Below the pieces are notes generated by a model. It had not been told where the DNA came from, did not search any database, and saw only the letters and a program-made list of their open reading frames with translations. From DATBAX01 sp963723765 (GTDB lineage: Bacteria > Acidobacteriota > Terriglobia > Terriglobales > Acidobacteriaceae), in assembly GCA_963723765.1 (NCBI GenBank), contig CAVRSD010000003.1, forward strand, positions 186,001 to 250,000: 64,000 nt of DNA, read 5' to 3'. The position numbers were made by a program, and so were the translations under genes. Each line of letters begins with the position of its first letter. Position 1 is the first letter of the stretch. Positions 40,119 to 50,488 of the stretch are shown here, one piece after another.

Positions 40119-41819
40119 CTAGCGTTTGTCGGCCACGCTTGCCTGCTTGCGTCGTAGGCGTTCGGTTTGCATGTCCTGAACATTTTGTACGACTCGTGCT
40201 GAATAAAGTGCCTTGACCCAACGGGTATTTTCCCACTCCGGTTGACGTGCAATTGACGTCTCAAACTCCGACAGGGCCACGTCGGGTTGCTGTGCTTGCC
40301 AAAAGGCGACCGCTCTGGCCATGGTCCTGTCCGGAGCGTCGCTGGAGTCATAAGTGGTTGTTAAAGTTTGCAGCGCGTCCGTAAGCTTTCTGTTTTCGAT
40401 CTGGATCCAGGCCAATTCCGTGGTCATCCGGGCGTTGCCAGGACGTTGTTGCACCGCGTTGCTCGATAATTCCTGGGCGGTGGCGTAATCGCCGGCAAGG
40501 TAATACCACCAGCCCAGATTTGCCAGCGATTCGGGCGACCAGTTTGCCTCGATATTGGCGGTTGCTTCCGCAGCGGCCTTACGGGCCAGGGTTGGATCTC
40601 CCGCCAGCAGCGCAAGACCAGCCCGCGAAATCTCTAAGTCCTTCGGTTTCTCCCCTTTAATGGACTCTTCCCATTGGCGGAACTCGGCTGTGGCCTGCGC
40701 CCGGTCCGCTGCAGCCAACGCGCGCGCATAGAGGTATGCAAAATTCAAGGAGGTGTTGTAGTGATCCAGATCCAGGATTTTGCGATAGGAAGATGCTGCC
40801 GTTGCAAAATCCGCCTGGGCAAATTGTGCAGAAGCCAACACTTCAAGCGCATACACCTGGCCGGGTCGCACCAGTAACGACCGGGTGGCGAGTTGCTGGG
40901 CCAGCTGATATTTTTTGCTCTCGAGCGCTTCTTTTGCTCGTGCCGTCCAGAAGATGTAGCCGACGGCCAGATCGCGTTCCGGATGGGTCTCCCAATGCTC
41001 GCTCGCAAGCAGCTTGCGTATTTGATCGATGCGCTCCGAAGGCAGAGGATGCGATCGGAAATACCCCTCTAAAGTTTGTAGAGCAACGTTCGACAACTCC
41101 TGCTGGGGTGTTTTGGCCCGGGATTGATATTCCTCGTACAAGCGCTGGAAGGTCTCAAACATCCGAATCGCGCCGTTGGCTGAGTATCCGGATTCCACCG
41201 CCAAGCGCGTGCCCTCGCGATCGGCCTCGAATTCCTGATCTTTGCTGTATCCGGCTTCGAAGACTTCAATAGGCATGCCAATCAATCCACCGAACGGAAG
41301 CTTGTGCAACGCCTCCTGTTGCTGAACTCGTTCGGCGCAGTGGTAGTGGTCGATGTGCTCAATTTCATGGCCCATTACAGCGGCCAATTCATCCTCGCTG
41401 TCCATGAGGGAAAGAAGTCCCGCGCCGACGAAGACATGGCCGCCGGGAAGGGCAAAGGCGTTGATCAAGTATTTGTCCGGAAGATAGTGAAAACGATATG
41501 GCAAGTTGCGATGAGCGTGGGGAGCGAGGCGCGCACCGACCTGGGTCAAGTATTTTTCGATTTCGAGAATGTCGGAATCTCTGGTTCGGTCGTCAGCCAG
41601 AAGGTACTCGCTGGTCAACTCGTTGCCAATCCGAATCTCTTCCTCGTCCGACATGCGGGTGAAGCTGACTGGCATGCGGGTGAGTTCCTGCTCGGTATCG
41701 GCAACCAGATAGAGCACGGCCGCGGGGCCGGGAGGCACGTCTACCTGGTGACGCTCGCTGACGACAATGGCCGCGAGTCCCAACAGCAAGATCCCCGCAA
41801 ATGCAATCCAGTGCTTCAT
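40119..41819 (-). CDS. M48 metalloprotease with TPR repeats (BepA-like)
   Basis: 566 residues from ATG 41819 (MKHWIAFAGILLLGLAAIVV), with an N-terminal signal or anchor. Zinc-protease motif GHEIEHIDHYH (HEXXH) at about residues 160, third ligand Glu in EFEADREG, and a lid-like stretch DSEDELAAVMG. A TPR half follows from about 290 (AQQLATRSLLVRPGQVY, TAQELSSNAVQQRPGN). This order, M48 plus TPR, is that of BepA/LoiP-type envelope quality-control proteases. It overlaps the DUF2339 gene by four bases and is co-transcribed with it. Confidence 0.9.
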   Translation of the reverse strand: MKHWIAFAGILLLGLAAIVVSERHQVDVPPGPAAVLYLVADTEQELTRMPVSFTRMSDEEEIRIGNELTSEYLLADDRTRDSDILEIEKYLTQVGARLAPHAHRNLPYRFHYLPDKYLINAFALPGGHVFVGAGLLSLMDSEDELAAVMGHEIEHIDHYHCAERVQQQEALHKLPFGGLIGMPIEVFEAGYSKDQEFEADREGTRLAVESGYSANGAIRMFETFQRLYEEYQSRAKTPQQELSNVALQTLEGYFRSHPLPSERIDQIRKLLASEHWETHPERDLAVGYIFWTARAKEALESKKYQLAQQLATRSLLVRPGQVYALEVLASAQFAQADFATAASSYRKILDLDHYNTSLNFAYLYARALAAADRAQATAEFRQWEESIKGEKPKDLEISRAGLALLAGDPTLARKAAAEATANIEANWSPESLANLGWWYYLAGDYATAQELSSNAVQQRPGNARMTTELAWIQIENRKLTDALQTLTTTYDSSDAPDRTMARAVAFWQAQQPDVALSEFETSIARQPEWENTRWVKALYSARVVQNVQDMQTERLRRKQASVADKR

Positions 41820-44800
41820 AAATATTGGCGCAAAGCCTCGCGATTCCTGGTATAGAGGAAGGAAACCAGCAACAACGCGCCGCCGAGAACGATCAGCGTA
41901 AGATAGCGGTCGCGCGGATTCAGTCCCCAAATATCCACGATCAGGATCTTTCCGACGCACAGTAACAACAAGCCAAGACCGGAAAGACGGAAGCTGCGCT
42001 CGCCCACCCAGAGCGCGAAGAGAAAAATCGCCACGCCTTCCACTCCCCACGAGACGGTGACCATTCCATGTCTCATCTCCAGAGCCAGCAGTACTGTCAG
42101 CAAGGCAATGGCAATGAAGAAGAAAATCTGTTCCGGACGTTTTCCCGCCGATTGCAATATCCCTACAATCCCCGTGTCCAAAGTTGCCTCATCTTGGTTG
42201 CGCAGGCGAAATGCGAATGGGAGCGACAGGAAAAGCAGCGCGACCGCCACGCCCACGCAAAGAATGCGGCTTTCCCAAACCGAGGACGCGGGGAAATAAC
42301 TGCGCTGATAAAAATTATGCAATGCAGTCCGGAAAAGCACGCCACATCCGACCAGAAGAGCTTGATGCAGGAATACACGGCGGCCACTCTGCCATGCCAG
42401 AATCATGAGAACGAAGACGAGCCCTGCCCAGGCTGCTGCAACCCAATCCGCCGGGATTTCGAAGCGCATTAACGAGGCAATGGTTATGGTGCCGAGGTAA
42501 CAGAAGAGTTCCGTAACCTTGCTTTTGCCTTCCAGAGAAGACAGTTCGGCCTGGCTCTCGTGCAATCGCCAGTACGCGTAGAAAAAAGCCAGGACGATTG
42601 GTACCACAGTGTAGAAGCGGGGACTAAGCTCTCCGGGATTACCCGAAGCGTTGAGATTCACATAGAAAATGCGCAGGAAGCCGGCGAGGAACGCCAAATA
42701 GGCTTGCAGCCGAAGAGACAGCGATTTGCGGGTTAGTCCAAGTTCGAACAGAAGCATCCCGCCAAGCATCCAGGCCACGGCTACACCGACGGGTCGCAAT
42801 TCGTACCAAGCTAGAAGCGCGAGAAGGAAGGATGGGATCCAGATGTGGGAGTGGTGGATGATTGCTTCCCAGTTGTATGAGTAGCCAGTCTCTTTCCGAT
42901 CACGGATGGGCACGACTTCCTGCCAGCTCCAGCGAGACGTGATATACAGCAGGACCGCGACTAGCGAAATTGTCATAAGCCGCAAGGTCACGCCGTGGAA
43001 TGCTGTGGTGGCATCCAGATTGATGGCCAGCGCGCGGATGACGGATGCCAAGGCCAGGAAGTTGGCTTGATAACCCAGATCTGGGATAGTGAAGCGTCGT
43101 CCCAGCCACGCCAATCCGAGACCTAACGCGGCCCAGGCGACGGCCGTCCAGGCTTCGGGGAAGGCAATCCATAAGCCCACAAATGCCATCAGCGCGGCGA
43201 TGTAAGACAGGCGGCGCATCACCAACCGGTCGAACTCGACAGTGAACAGAGCGCTCCAGCGCCGGAACACCCAATGTGCGTTGGCGTAGAACACGGCGGC
43301 GGCCACCGCAAAGATAAGCGCCAGATGGAAATCGCTGTGGACATAGGCATCATCCATGCGCATGCCATAGATCTTTGCGGCATCCACGCTGAGCATTTGG
43401 CCGGCAACCAAGCCCGCAGCCAGTAAGCCCAAGCGGCGAAAGATAATCTCTCGGGTCCAAACCCCGATCAGGAGAAGGGCTTCCGCTTCCACTAGCCAAA
43501 GCACCGACAACCGGGTTCCGGAATAACGGAACGGAAAAGCGGCGATCAGCAGAACAGCGCCGAGCGTGGAGAGAACAATGACGGCGCTGCGGCGGCGTCG
43601 TGTGACCGGCAATTGCCCGAGCAAAGCTTCAATCCCGCCAATTGCCAGGAGCGCCCAGAAAGCCCACTCGGGATGGGTGGACTGGTACTTGAAAAGCAGC
43701 AGCAACAGGACCGTGTTCAGGAGAGCGGCTGCAGTCGAAATGCGTTCCTTATAGTCGTTGCTAGGGCAGCGGAACACGTAGGAGAGGCGGAAGATTGCCC
43801 AGTAGAGTGTCAGAATCCCGGCGCTGGCGGCAAATTCCGGGAACGGATGCCGATGCCCGTTCATGGGCTCAATAATGGGCCGCAGCCACAGGTAGTGGTT
43901 CAAATAGCTGGCCAGAATGCCGAAGATTTCCAGCTCGAACCACTGCATTTTTCCGACGATGACTACCAGCCCGGCAGCTAAAACCGCGCCCGCAGTGAGG
44001 CTATACACGGTGTCATGGCTGATGGCGACGGTCAGGAAAGCCAGCAGGAATGCCAGGCCGGTAACAACTTGGGAGCGATAGCGCAGGGTGTGCCAAACCA
44101 TGACCGCAGCGACCGCGAGCATGAGCACGAGGTCCACAGTTTGTGACGGGAGCACGTGCGTGGCGGGCACGTGATACATGGCGTAGGTGGTGAAGAACAG
44201 AAGCGCCCATCCGCCGCCGATCGCAGCACGGGCCAAAATCCGATAGCGATCGTGGCGCTCGAACCAGATGCCGATCCCCAACATCACAGCACTGACGATG
44301 TATCCAACCAGCACTTTTCCTGCGGGCCCAAGGGTCTTGAGTTGATAAGCGAGGAAAAATGCAATGCCGATCACCAGAAGAATGATGCCAAGTTTGTTCA
44401 GCCAATTAGTCCCGAGCGTCTCCTCGAGATTGAGGGCAGATTTGAAGCCATCGAAGAAAGAGGAAGCGGATTCCACCTGGGCGAAACGCGGAGACGCGGG
44501 TGGCGGGACGGTTTGGCCTTCGGTAGGTGGTCCGGGCTGCGGAAGAGAAGTAAGCGGAACGAGTAGCGGCGGCCCCTCTGTTCTTTGTTCTATCCAGGAC
44601 TCTGCTGCAATACGCTCCGGAGTTGGTTCTGAGGCAACTGGCTGGACGGGAGGCGACACCGGCAGAGGAACTGCAATTGGACGCGCCGCAATCAAGGGAG
44701 TTGTCGCAGGAGCTCTTGTTTCCGCCGCAACCTTTTCGATAGTCGGACTTCGAACCGTCTTCCTTAGTTCGTCAAGAGCACCTTCCACATTAAAGATACG

Positions 44801-44932
44801 GTCGGACAGAGTCTTCCAGCGTCGTTCGTCCTCCTCCCGGTTACGTTTGCGCTTGACATGGCTGCGCCACAGCAAGATCCATGGGCCAAAGAGCACCAAT
44901 AGAGCCACGCCGATATAAACAATAAAATCCAT
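41816..44932 (-). CDS. DUF2339 large polytopic membrane protein
   Basis: 1038 residues from ATG 44932 (a TTG at 44941 is also in frame). The first 30 residues hold one span, then a charged coiled segment and a Pro-rich linker (about 60-155), then roughly 25-28 short hydrophobic segments to the C-terminus. DUF2339 proteins have this shape and no known activity; some are suspected of envelope polymer handling. The gene heads a two-gene unit with the M48-TPR protease, which suggests an envelope role. Confidence 0.88.
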   Translation of the reverse strand: MDFIVYIGVALLVLFGPWILLWRSHVKRKRNREEDERRWKTLSDRIFNVEGALDELRKTVRSPTIEKVAAETRAPATTPLIAARPIAVPLPVSPPVQPVASEPTPERIAAESWIEQRTEGPPLLVPLTSLPQPGPPTEGQTVPPPASPRFAQVESASSFFDGFKSALNLEETLGTNWLNKLGIILLVIGIAFFLAYQLKTLGPAGKVLVGYIVSAVMLGIGIWFERHDRYRILARAAIGGGWALLFFTTYAMYHVPATHVLPSQTVDLVLMLAVAAVMVWHTLRYRSQVVTGLAFLLAFLTVAISHDTVYSLTAGAVLAAGLVVIVGKMQWFELEIFGILASYLNHYLWLRPIIEPMNGHRHPFPEFAASAGILTLYWAIFRLSYVFRCPSNDYKERISTAAALLNTVLLLLLFKYQSTHPEWAFWALLAIGGIEALLGQLPVTRRRRSAVIVLSTLGAVLLIAAFPFRYSGTRLSVLWLVEAEALLLIGVWTREIIFRRLGLLAAGLVAGQMLSVDAAKIYGMRMDDAYVHSDFHLALIFAVAAAVFYANAHWVFRRWSALFTVEFDRLVMRRLSYIAALMAFVGLWIAFPEAWTAVAWAALGLGLAWLGRRFTIPDLGYQANFLALASVIRALAINLDATTAFHGVTLRLMTISLVAVLLYITSRWSWQEVVPIRDRKETGYSYNWEAIIHHSHIWIPSFLLALLAWYELRPVGVAVAWMLGGMLLFELGLTRKSLSLRLQAYLAFLAGFLRIFYVNLNASGNPGELSPRFYTVVPIVLAFFYAYWRLHESQAELSSLEGKSKVTELFCYLGTITIASLMRFEIPADWVAAAWAGLVFVLMILAWQSGRRVFLHQALLVGCGVLFRTALHNFYQRSYFPASSVWESRILCVGVAVALLFLSLPFAFRLRNQDEATLDTGIVGILQSAGKRPEQIFFFIAIALLTVLLALEMRHGMVTVSWGVEGVAIFLFALWVGERSFRLSGLGLLLLCVGKILIVDIWGLNPRDRYLTLIVLGGALLLVSFLYTRNREALRQYL

Positions 44933-45039
44933 TCCGAACAATATCTTTGTGCCTGGTTAGACGAACGGCGGGATTCTACTACTGAATGGGGGTATAAGCC
45001 ACAAGCATTGACAGGCCCGATTCTGTGGGTCGAAAGAGG

Positions 45040-47394
45040 TTAGCGGAGCGATTCTTCCACTTCATCGATCCAGCCGGGACGTTTCAGGATTTCGCGCGGC
45101 TTGGGGCCGTCGGCGGGGCCGACGATGCCGTCGCGTTCCATGAGATCGATGAGATGAGCGGCGCGGCCGTAACCGATGCGCAAACGACGCTGCAACAGGG
45201 AAGTGGAAGCCTTGCCGAATTCCAGGACGAGACGGATGGCATCTTCGAACATGGGATCGTTGTCTGTTTCGCCGTCTTCGCCATTGCCGCCAGCAGGACC
45301 GCCTTCGTGTTCGTCTCTGGGGGCCTGCAGGAATTTCTCTTCATATTCGGCCGTGCCCTGAGCGCGCCAGAATTCGACGACTTCGGCGATTTCCTTTTCC
45401 GTGACGAACGGCGCATGCAGGCGGTGGACGCGGGCCGAGCCTGAGGGAAGATAGAGCATGTCGCCGCGTCCCAGCAGGGCTTCGGCGCCGTTGGCGTCAA
45501 GAATGGTGCGTGAGTCCACTTTAGTAGCAACGCGGAATGAAATACGGGCCGGGAAGTTGGCTTTGATCAAGCCGGTGATTACGTCGACTGATGGCCGTTG
45601 CGTCGCCAGAACTAGGTGAATGCCGACGGCGCGTGCCATCTGCGCCAGGCGCGTGACCGACTCTTCCACATTGCCGGAGTCGAGCATCATCAGGTCGGCT
45701 AACTCGTCGATGATGATGACGATGTAGGGAATTGGACGATCGTCGGCGTTATCGCCAAACAGGCTGGGGGTGACGACATCATCGAACAATCTGTTGTATT
45801 GATCGATATTGCGAACGCCTTTGGCAGCCAGCAGCTTTAAGCGGCGTTCCATCTCCCGTACGGCATTGCGCAAAGCATTCGCCGCCAGCTTGGGTTCCGT
45901 AATGATGGGCGTGAACAAGTGCGGCACGCCTTCATAGTTGCCTAGTTCCAAGCGTTTCGGATCGACCAGAATCAATCGCACCTGATCAGGCGTTGCCTTA
46001 TACAGAATGGACATGATCATGGCGTTGATCGCCACGCTCTTGCCAGCGCCTGTGGAACCGGCGATTAGCAGATGCGGCATTCCAGCGAGATCGGCGGTAA
46101 CGATGCGTCCGTTGATGTCTTTTCCCAGCGCTAATGTGATCTTTGACTTGGTGCCGAAGAATTCCGGCGACTCGATGTTTTCCCGCAGCCAGATAATTTC
46201 GCGTGTGCTGTTCGGCACCTGAATGCCCACGGTGGATTTACCCGCCATGCGTTCGATCAGAATGCTTTCGGCTTTCAGGGCGAGGCAGAGGTCTTCCGTC
46301 AGATTGGTGATCCGGCTGTATTTGATGCCAGCTTCGGGCTTGAATTCGAACGTTGTGACCACCGGGCCGGGATTGATCTGCGTAATCTGCCCGTGAACAT
46401 CGAACTCGGCGTACTTGTCGGTGAGGACCTGAGCCAGCAGTTTGAGTTCGTCGGCATCGATGGCCTGTTGTTCGTCGGCGCGATGGAGCAAGCTGCTAGG
46501 CGGCAGCTTGTAGCCTCCGGCTGCGCGCGGCAACGTCGTTTTGGCCTGATGATCGGCGTCGGCCCGCTGCATGACTTCGGGTGCGGGCGATCCTTCTGAC
46601 TGTGGCACGGCAGATTGCACTTCGCGGTGCTCTTCTTCGAATGTGCGGTCAATCCCGGTTCGCACCGGTTCCGGCGCGCGTGCCTGCGGGACAGCTCGGG
46701 CGGGAACCATCTGGGCGGTGATCACGGGCTTAGGCGAAGCACGGCGTTTTTCAAGGTCCTTTTGCATGGCCTTCTTGGCGCGTGCTTCCCGCCAATCCTG
46801 CCAGCGATTCCATAAGGCGACCACGAAGGCGAACCGCGTGGGTGCCCAAACTTGCATCGCGGAGAAGGAAAACGCAGTCGAGAGATAAAGCGCGACCGCC
46901 AGGACGGTGGCGCAAACAATGTATGCGCCCGCCAGATTGAAGTAATGAATCAGGAAATCGCCGACGATCCTGCCCAGCAGACCTTCAATCGGAATCAGGC
47001 GCATCCAGCGCATGTGACCCGGCAGCAGGGCCAGGAGAGCGGGAACAAACATCACCAGCCAGACTCCACCTAAAGACTTGGCCACCGGCGAGGGAACTTT
47101 GCGCGAGCGGAACCAGCGCATCCCCAATACGCCCGCGAACACAGGCAGCAGAAATGCCCCGATCCCGAAGAATTGCAGTAGAACGTCGGAAATCAAAGCG
47201 CCGACCACGCCAATCCAGTTGCGCGCCGCATGCGAACCGGTGAGGATCGAGGCGCTGTTTAACGAAGGATCCAGCGGCGAATAGGAAGCCAGAGCGAGAA
47301 AAAGGAGGAGCGCGGAGACACACAACAGGAACCCAATCAGCTCATTGAGCCGCTTGTTGTTGGTCGGAGCGAATATGCGGGAAGCAAACTTCAT
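45040..47394 (-). CDS. ftsK: FtsK/SpoIIIE-type DNA translocase
   Basis: 784 residues from ATG 47394 (MKFASRIFAPTNNKRLNELI); the ten codons before it are not conserved. Four N-terminal membrane spans (about 20-180), a linker, then the motor: Walker A AGSTGAGKSVAINAM, LVDPKRLELGNYEGVPHL, Walker B IVIIIDELADLMM, LATQRPSVDVITG. The winged-helix gamma domain at the end has LLQRRLRIGYGRAAHLIDLME, the KOPS-reading part. It moves the chromosome terminus at division. Length is ordinary. Confidence 0.95.
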   Translation of the reverse strand: MKFASRIFAPTNNKRLNELIGFLLCVSALLLFLALASYSPLDPSLNSASILTGSHAARNWIGVVGALISDVLLQFFGIGAFLLPVFAGVLGMRWFRSRKVPSPVAKSLGGVWLVMFVPALLALLPGHMRWMRLIPIEGLLGRIVGDFLIHYFNLAGAYIVCATVLAVALYLSTAFSFSAMQVWAPTRFAFVVALWNRWQDWREARAKKAMQKDLEKRRASPKPVITAQMVPARAVPQARAPEPVRTGIDRTFEEEHREVQSAVPQSEGSPAPEVMQRADADHQAKTTLPRAAGGYKLPPSSLLHRADEQQAIDADELKLLAQVLTDKYAEFDVHGQITQINPGPVVTTFEFKPEAGIKYSRITNLTEDLCLALKAESILIERMAGKSTVGIQVPNSTREIIWLRENIESPEFFGTKSKITLALGKDINGRIVTADLAGMPHLLIAGSTGAGKSVAINAMIMSILYKATPDQVRLILVDPKRLELGNYEGVPHLFTPIITEPKLAANALRNAVREMERRLKLLAAKGVRNIDQYNRLFDDVVTPSLFGDNADDRPIPYIVIIIDELADLMMLDSGNVEESVTRLAQMARAVGIHLVLATQRPSVDVITGLIKANFPARISFRVATKVDSRTILDANGAEALLGRGDMLYLPSGSARVHRLHAPFVTEKEIAEVVEFWRAQGTAEYEEKFLQAPRDEHEGGPAGGNGEDGETDNDPMFEDAIRLVLEFGKASTSLLQRRLRIGYGRAAHLIDLMERDGIVGPADGPKPREILKRPGWIDEVEESLR

Positions 47395-47546
47395 GGGGCG
47401 TATTTCGCAGCACGCAGGAGACACGTTTCCAGCGGTGCCGACCTACGCCAGAGCCTTTTAATTATGCCAAGAAGTTGTCACTTCTAACAATGGGGGAATT
47501 GGTCAGAAGTTATCGAGTTGGCTTCCCGTGCAGGGTTTTGCAATGT

Positions 47547-48437
47547 TTATCCCACCATTTGCGAGGCAAATGCCAGCACCAATGCACCAACAATGATGCG
47601 GTAAATCGCAAAAGGGGCGAATCCGCGCTTGCGCACGTAACCCATGAACCAGGCGACGGCAAGATAAGCCACTAAGAATGACACAACGAAACCGATCGCC
47701 AGGACCACCCATCCGTGCTGATCAATCTGAGAGACCCCGATTGGGTTCGCATTTTTCCCATGCAGCGATTTAAGCAAGTCATAGCAGGTGGCGACGACCA
47801 TGGTTGGGATGGAAAGAAAGAATGAGAATTCCAGCGCAGCCGCGCGCGATATCCGAGCCACTTGGCCGGCCGCGATCGTTGACATGGATCGCGACGTTCC
47901 CGGAAAAACTGCGGACAGAATTTGGCAAGCACCGATCCAGATGGCCTGCGTCAGGCTGATGTCTTCCATTTTCCAGGTGTGGATACGGCCTTCGCCAGTT
48001 GGGCCTGCGGCTTCGGACTTCGCATTCCATGCATCTACGAGCCACATGACGATGCCGCCGATCAGCAACGCGGCGCCCATGATGCGCAAATTTTCCAAAT
48101 GCTTGCCGATAATTTTGGTCAACAGGAACGCAGGAATCGCCGTCACCACGAAGGCCACCATCGTCAAGCCCAAGGGATGCGTAAGCACGGTCTTGTCACC
48201 TCGTTCGCCGCCGGGAAATGTCGAAATAAGTTTGGCAATGCGGCTACGGAAGTAAACTGGCAGACACAGAATCGCGCCCAGTTGAATCACGATGGTGTAC
48301 ATCTTCCAGTAGCCATCGGAGAGGCTAATGTGAAAAAGCGATTCCGCGATGCGCAGATGAGCCGTCGAACTGACCGGCAGAAATTCCGTAAGTCCTTCGA
48401 TAATCCCTAGAACCAGGGACAACAAATAATCGTGCAA
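47547..48437 (-). CDS. uppP: Undecaprenyl-diphosphatase (BacA/UppP)
   Basis: 296 residues from TTG 48437, with GGAGGA just upstream. Eight or so membrane spans. Two inverted active-site motifs: GIIEGLTEFLPVSSTAHL near the N-terminus and SAVFPGTSRSMSTI in the second half, together giving the Glu, Ser and Arg residues of the family. It recycles the lipid carrier for peptidoglycan and confers bacitracin tolerance. A stretch before the second motif (SEAAGPTGEGRIHTWKMED) is longer than in E. coli. Confidence 0.94.
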   Translation of the reverse strand: MHDYLLSLVLGIIEGLTEFLPVSSTAHLRIAESLFHISLSDGYWKMYTIVIQLGAILCLPVYFRSRIAKLISTFPGGERGDKTVLTHPLGLTMVAFVVTAIPAFLLTKIIGKHLENLRIMGAALLIGGIVMWLVDAWNAKSEAAGPTGEGRIHTWKMEDISLTQAIWIGACQILSAVFPGTSRSMSTIAAGQVARISRAAALEFSFFLSIPTMVVATCYDLLKSLHGKNANPIGVSQIDQHGWVVLAIGFVVSFLVAYLAVAWFMGYVRKRGFAPFAIYRIIVGALVLAFASQMVG

Positions 48438-48521
48438 GCGTCCTCCGGAGGGTGAGTGCAGAAAGTATGGCAGAAACCGATGTGCCGTTGTACTTGCAAC
48501 TCTGGTTCGAGGGCGGCGGCG

Positions 48522-49484
48522 TTACTCCTGCGAATTTCCGTAGGTAGGCACACCTTGCTCGATAAGATACAGCAAACGTTGAGCGCGCGCACCCCAATCG
48601 CCTTGCGAAGGCTGTTCGATCACTCTGTGGGCCAGGGCGACGGCCTTGGATTTTGATTCTTCCGACTTTTTCGCCTGTTCTTCTGTTTTGTAGATTTCGA
48701 TCAGTGCTGACCAACGATAGGCCGCGTCATACAGCGCCTCGGCCACGGCGGGAGACTGAGGATGGTCTTTCGCGTAGTTCTCATATATCTCAGCTTCTTT
48801 CATCGGACACTTCGATGCACCCAGCCAATCGCCGCACAATTTATTGTCGATCAAGTGAAACGACGCCAGGTCCGCCCACTTGGTGCCGGGAAACTTTTTT
48901 ATCACTTCCTTCATGAACCTTTCGTTCATCCCCTGGCGTAAATAGGCGTCTTCCTCTTTTGCTGAAGGCCGCGACATCACGTCAGCTTTTTCAATCTGCC
49001 AGCGAATGTCCGCCGAACGATACATGGCTTCCGCCGCCAGCGGCGACTTGGGGAAGTATTCTGCGGTTCGGTAATAAAGACGCAACGCATCATCGGCCGC
49101 TCCCCGGCGTCCATTGCGCCGGCTGGCCTGGTCCTCGGAATCGATTGCCTCGCCAAAGAGAATCTTATCTCCGTCCGCGAGCGAGTCCCGTACTACACCT
49201 TTATCGAGAATCCACCCCGTAACCACTTGGGGCTCTTGCTCATCGTCGTTGGTGGCTTTAATCCCGAGCGTGGCCTCGACATGCACCCAATTGGGGATGG
49301 TCTCCATGATGACCAGCTCTCGCCCACGCTCGACCTCCCTCATTTTGGCTGAGTTGGTATCGGGGGAAACATAGAGCGTGGCCACGCGGACGATGGTGGC
49401 CCGCAGCACGTCCGCAGAAGCCGTGGTGCTCAGCAGCCCGGTGCTCAGCAAGATCAGGAATCCAATAACCAAATTTCGTTTCAT
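48522..49484 (-). CDS. Exported SH3-like and TPR protein
   Basis: 320 residues. Signal peptide about 1-24 (LLSTTASA). An SH3-like beta barrel (about 28-100: ATLYVSPDTNSAKMREVERG, WVHVEA, VTGWILDKG) is followed by TPR-like helices (AEYFPKSPLAAEAMYRSADI, ENYAKDHPQSPAVAEALYDAA). The pattern is found in periplasmic scaffold proteins, including BamD-like ones, but I do not assign a specific role. It precedes a gap of 84 bases to uppP and lies 20 bases after the dehydratase gene's expected stop-to-start, likely in the same transcript. Confidence 0.75.
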   Translation of the reverse strand: MKRNLVIGFLILLSTGLLSTTASADVLRATIVRVATLYVSPDTNSAKMREVERGRELVIMETIPNWVHVEATLGIKATNDDEQEPQVVTGWILDKGVVRDSLADGDKILFGEAIDSEDQASRRNGRRGAADDALRLYYRTAEYFPKSPLAAEAMYRSADIRWQIEKADVMSRPSAKEEDAYLRQGMNERFMKEVIKKFPGTKWADLASFHLIDNKLCGDWLGASKCPMKEAEIYENYAKDHPQSPAVAEALYDAAYRWSALIEIYKTEEQAKKSEESKSKAVALAHRVIEQPSQGDWGARAQRLLYLIEQGVPTYGNSQE

Positions 49485-49504
49485 GATTTAATTCGTTATG
49501 TCGC

Positions 49505-50488
49505 TTAGTTTGTTGGATGCATGAGTTGCGCCAGCAGCTGTGGATCGATATTCCCACCACTGATCACCGCGACATTCAGTTTAGTCCTGGGCAACTGATC
49601 GCGGTGAAACAGGAACGCCGCCACGGCCACGGCGCCGCTCGGTTCGGCCACTGTTTTCGGATTAGCCGCCAGCCGGCGCATCGCTTCCTGGATCTCGGCT
49701 TCGGTCACGGTCACGATATCGTCTACGTATTTCCGGATGTGCTCGAAATTAATCGGTCCAATGCTCTGCGTACGCAGGCCATCCGCTTGGGTGCGAGAAA
49801 CCTCATCGGCCGGGAATTCCACGATCTTTCCCGCCCGCAGGCTGGCCTGGGCATCGGCCGCCAATTCCGGTTCCGCGCCAATAATCTTCACGGATGGCTT
49901 GGTCAGCTTAACGGCCGTCGCGATCCCACTGATCATGCCGCCGCCGCCGACCGGAGCGAGAATGGTTTCGACATCGGGCAAATCCTCGAGAATCTCGAGG
50001 CCAATGGTGCCCTGGCCAGCGATAATTTTCTCGTCGTTATAGGGAGGAACGATGACATATCCATGCTGGGCTGCCAGTTCTTCGGCTTTGAGCTGGCGCT
50101 CCAGGCTACCGGGCCCCACCAGTATGATCTCCGCACCTAGGGCTGCGGTTGCCTCGCGCTTGATCTTCGGTGCATTATTCGGCATGACGATCACCGCTTT
50201 TACCACCAACGCCCGCGCCGAGTAGGCAACTCCTTGCGCATGATTGCCGCTGGAATAGGTGATCACTCCGCGTTTGCGCTCTTCTGGAGATAGAGACGCG
50301 ATCTTGTTGTAAGCCCCGCGCAGTTTGAATGCCCCGATGGGCTGCTGGTTCTCGGGCTTGAGGAAAAGCTGGCGGTCGCCTGGAGCAGAACCAGTCACGT
50401 GGATACCCGATTCGATCAAATGAGTACGAGTAGCCACGCCTTGAAGTCGGGTCTGTGCCGCACGAATGTCATTCAGTGTGACGATGAT
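49505..50488 (-). CDS. Threonine dehydratase/serine racemase-like PLP enzyme
   Basis: About 327 residues. Fold type II PLP enzyme: FLKPENQQPIGAFKLRGAYN with the PLP lysine, TYSSGNHAQGVAYSA, GGGGMISGIA phosphate cup and the C-terminal SGGNID. No C-terminal ACT domain, so it resembles catabolic threonine ammonia-lyase or serine racemase. The start is odd: after a good GAGGAG site the codons are ATC ATC GTC ACA CTG AAT with no ATG, GTG or TTG. I place the start at that ATC (50488); an upstream in-frame ATG at 50686 would overlap the divergent gene and is less likely. Confidence 0.85.
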   Translation of the reverse strand: MIVTLNDIRAAQTRLQGVATRTHLIESGIHVTGSAPGDRQLFLKPENQQPIGAFKLRGAYNKIASLSPEERKRGVITYSSGNHAQGVAYSARALVVKAVIVMPNNAPKIKREATAALGAEIILVGPGSLERQLKAEELAAQHGYVIVPPYNDEKIIAGQGTIGLEILEDLPDVETILAPVGGGGMISGIATAVKLTKPSVKIIGAEPELAADAQASLRAGKIVEFPADEVSRTQADGLRTQSIGPINFEHIRKYVDDIVTVTEAEIQEAMRRLAANPKTVAEPSGAVAVAAFLFHRDQLPRTKLNVAVISGGNIDPQLLAQLMHPTN

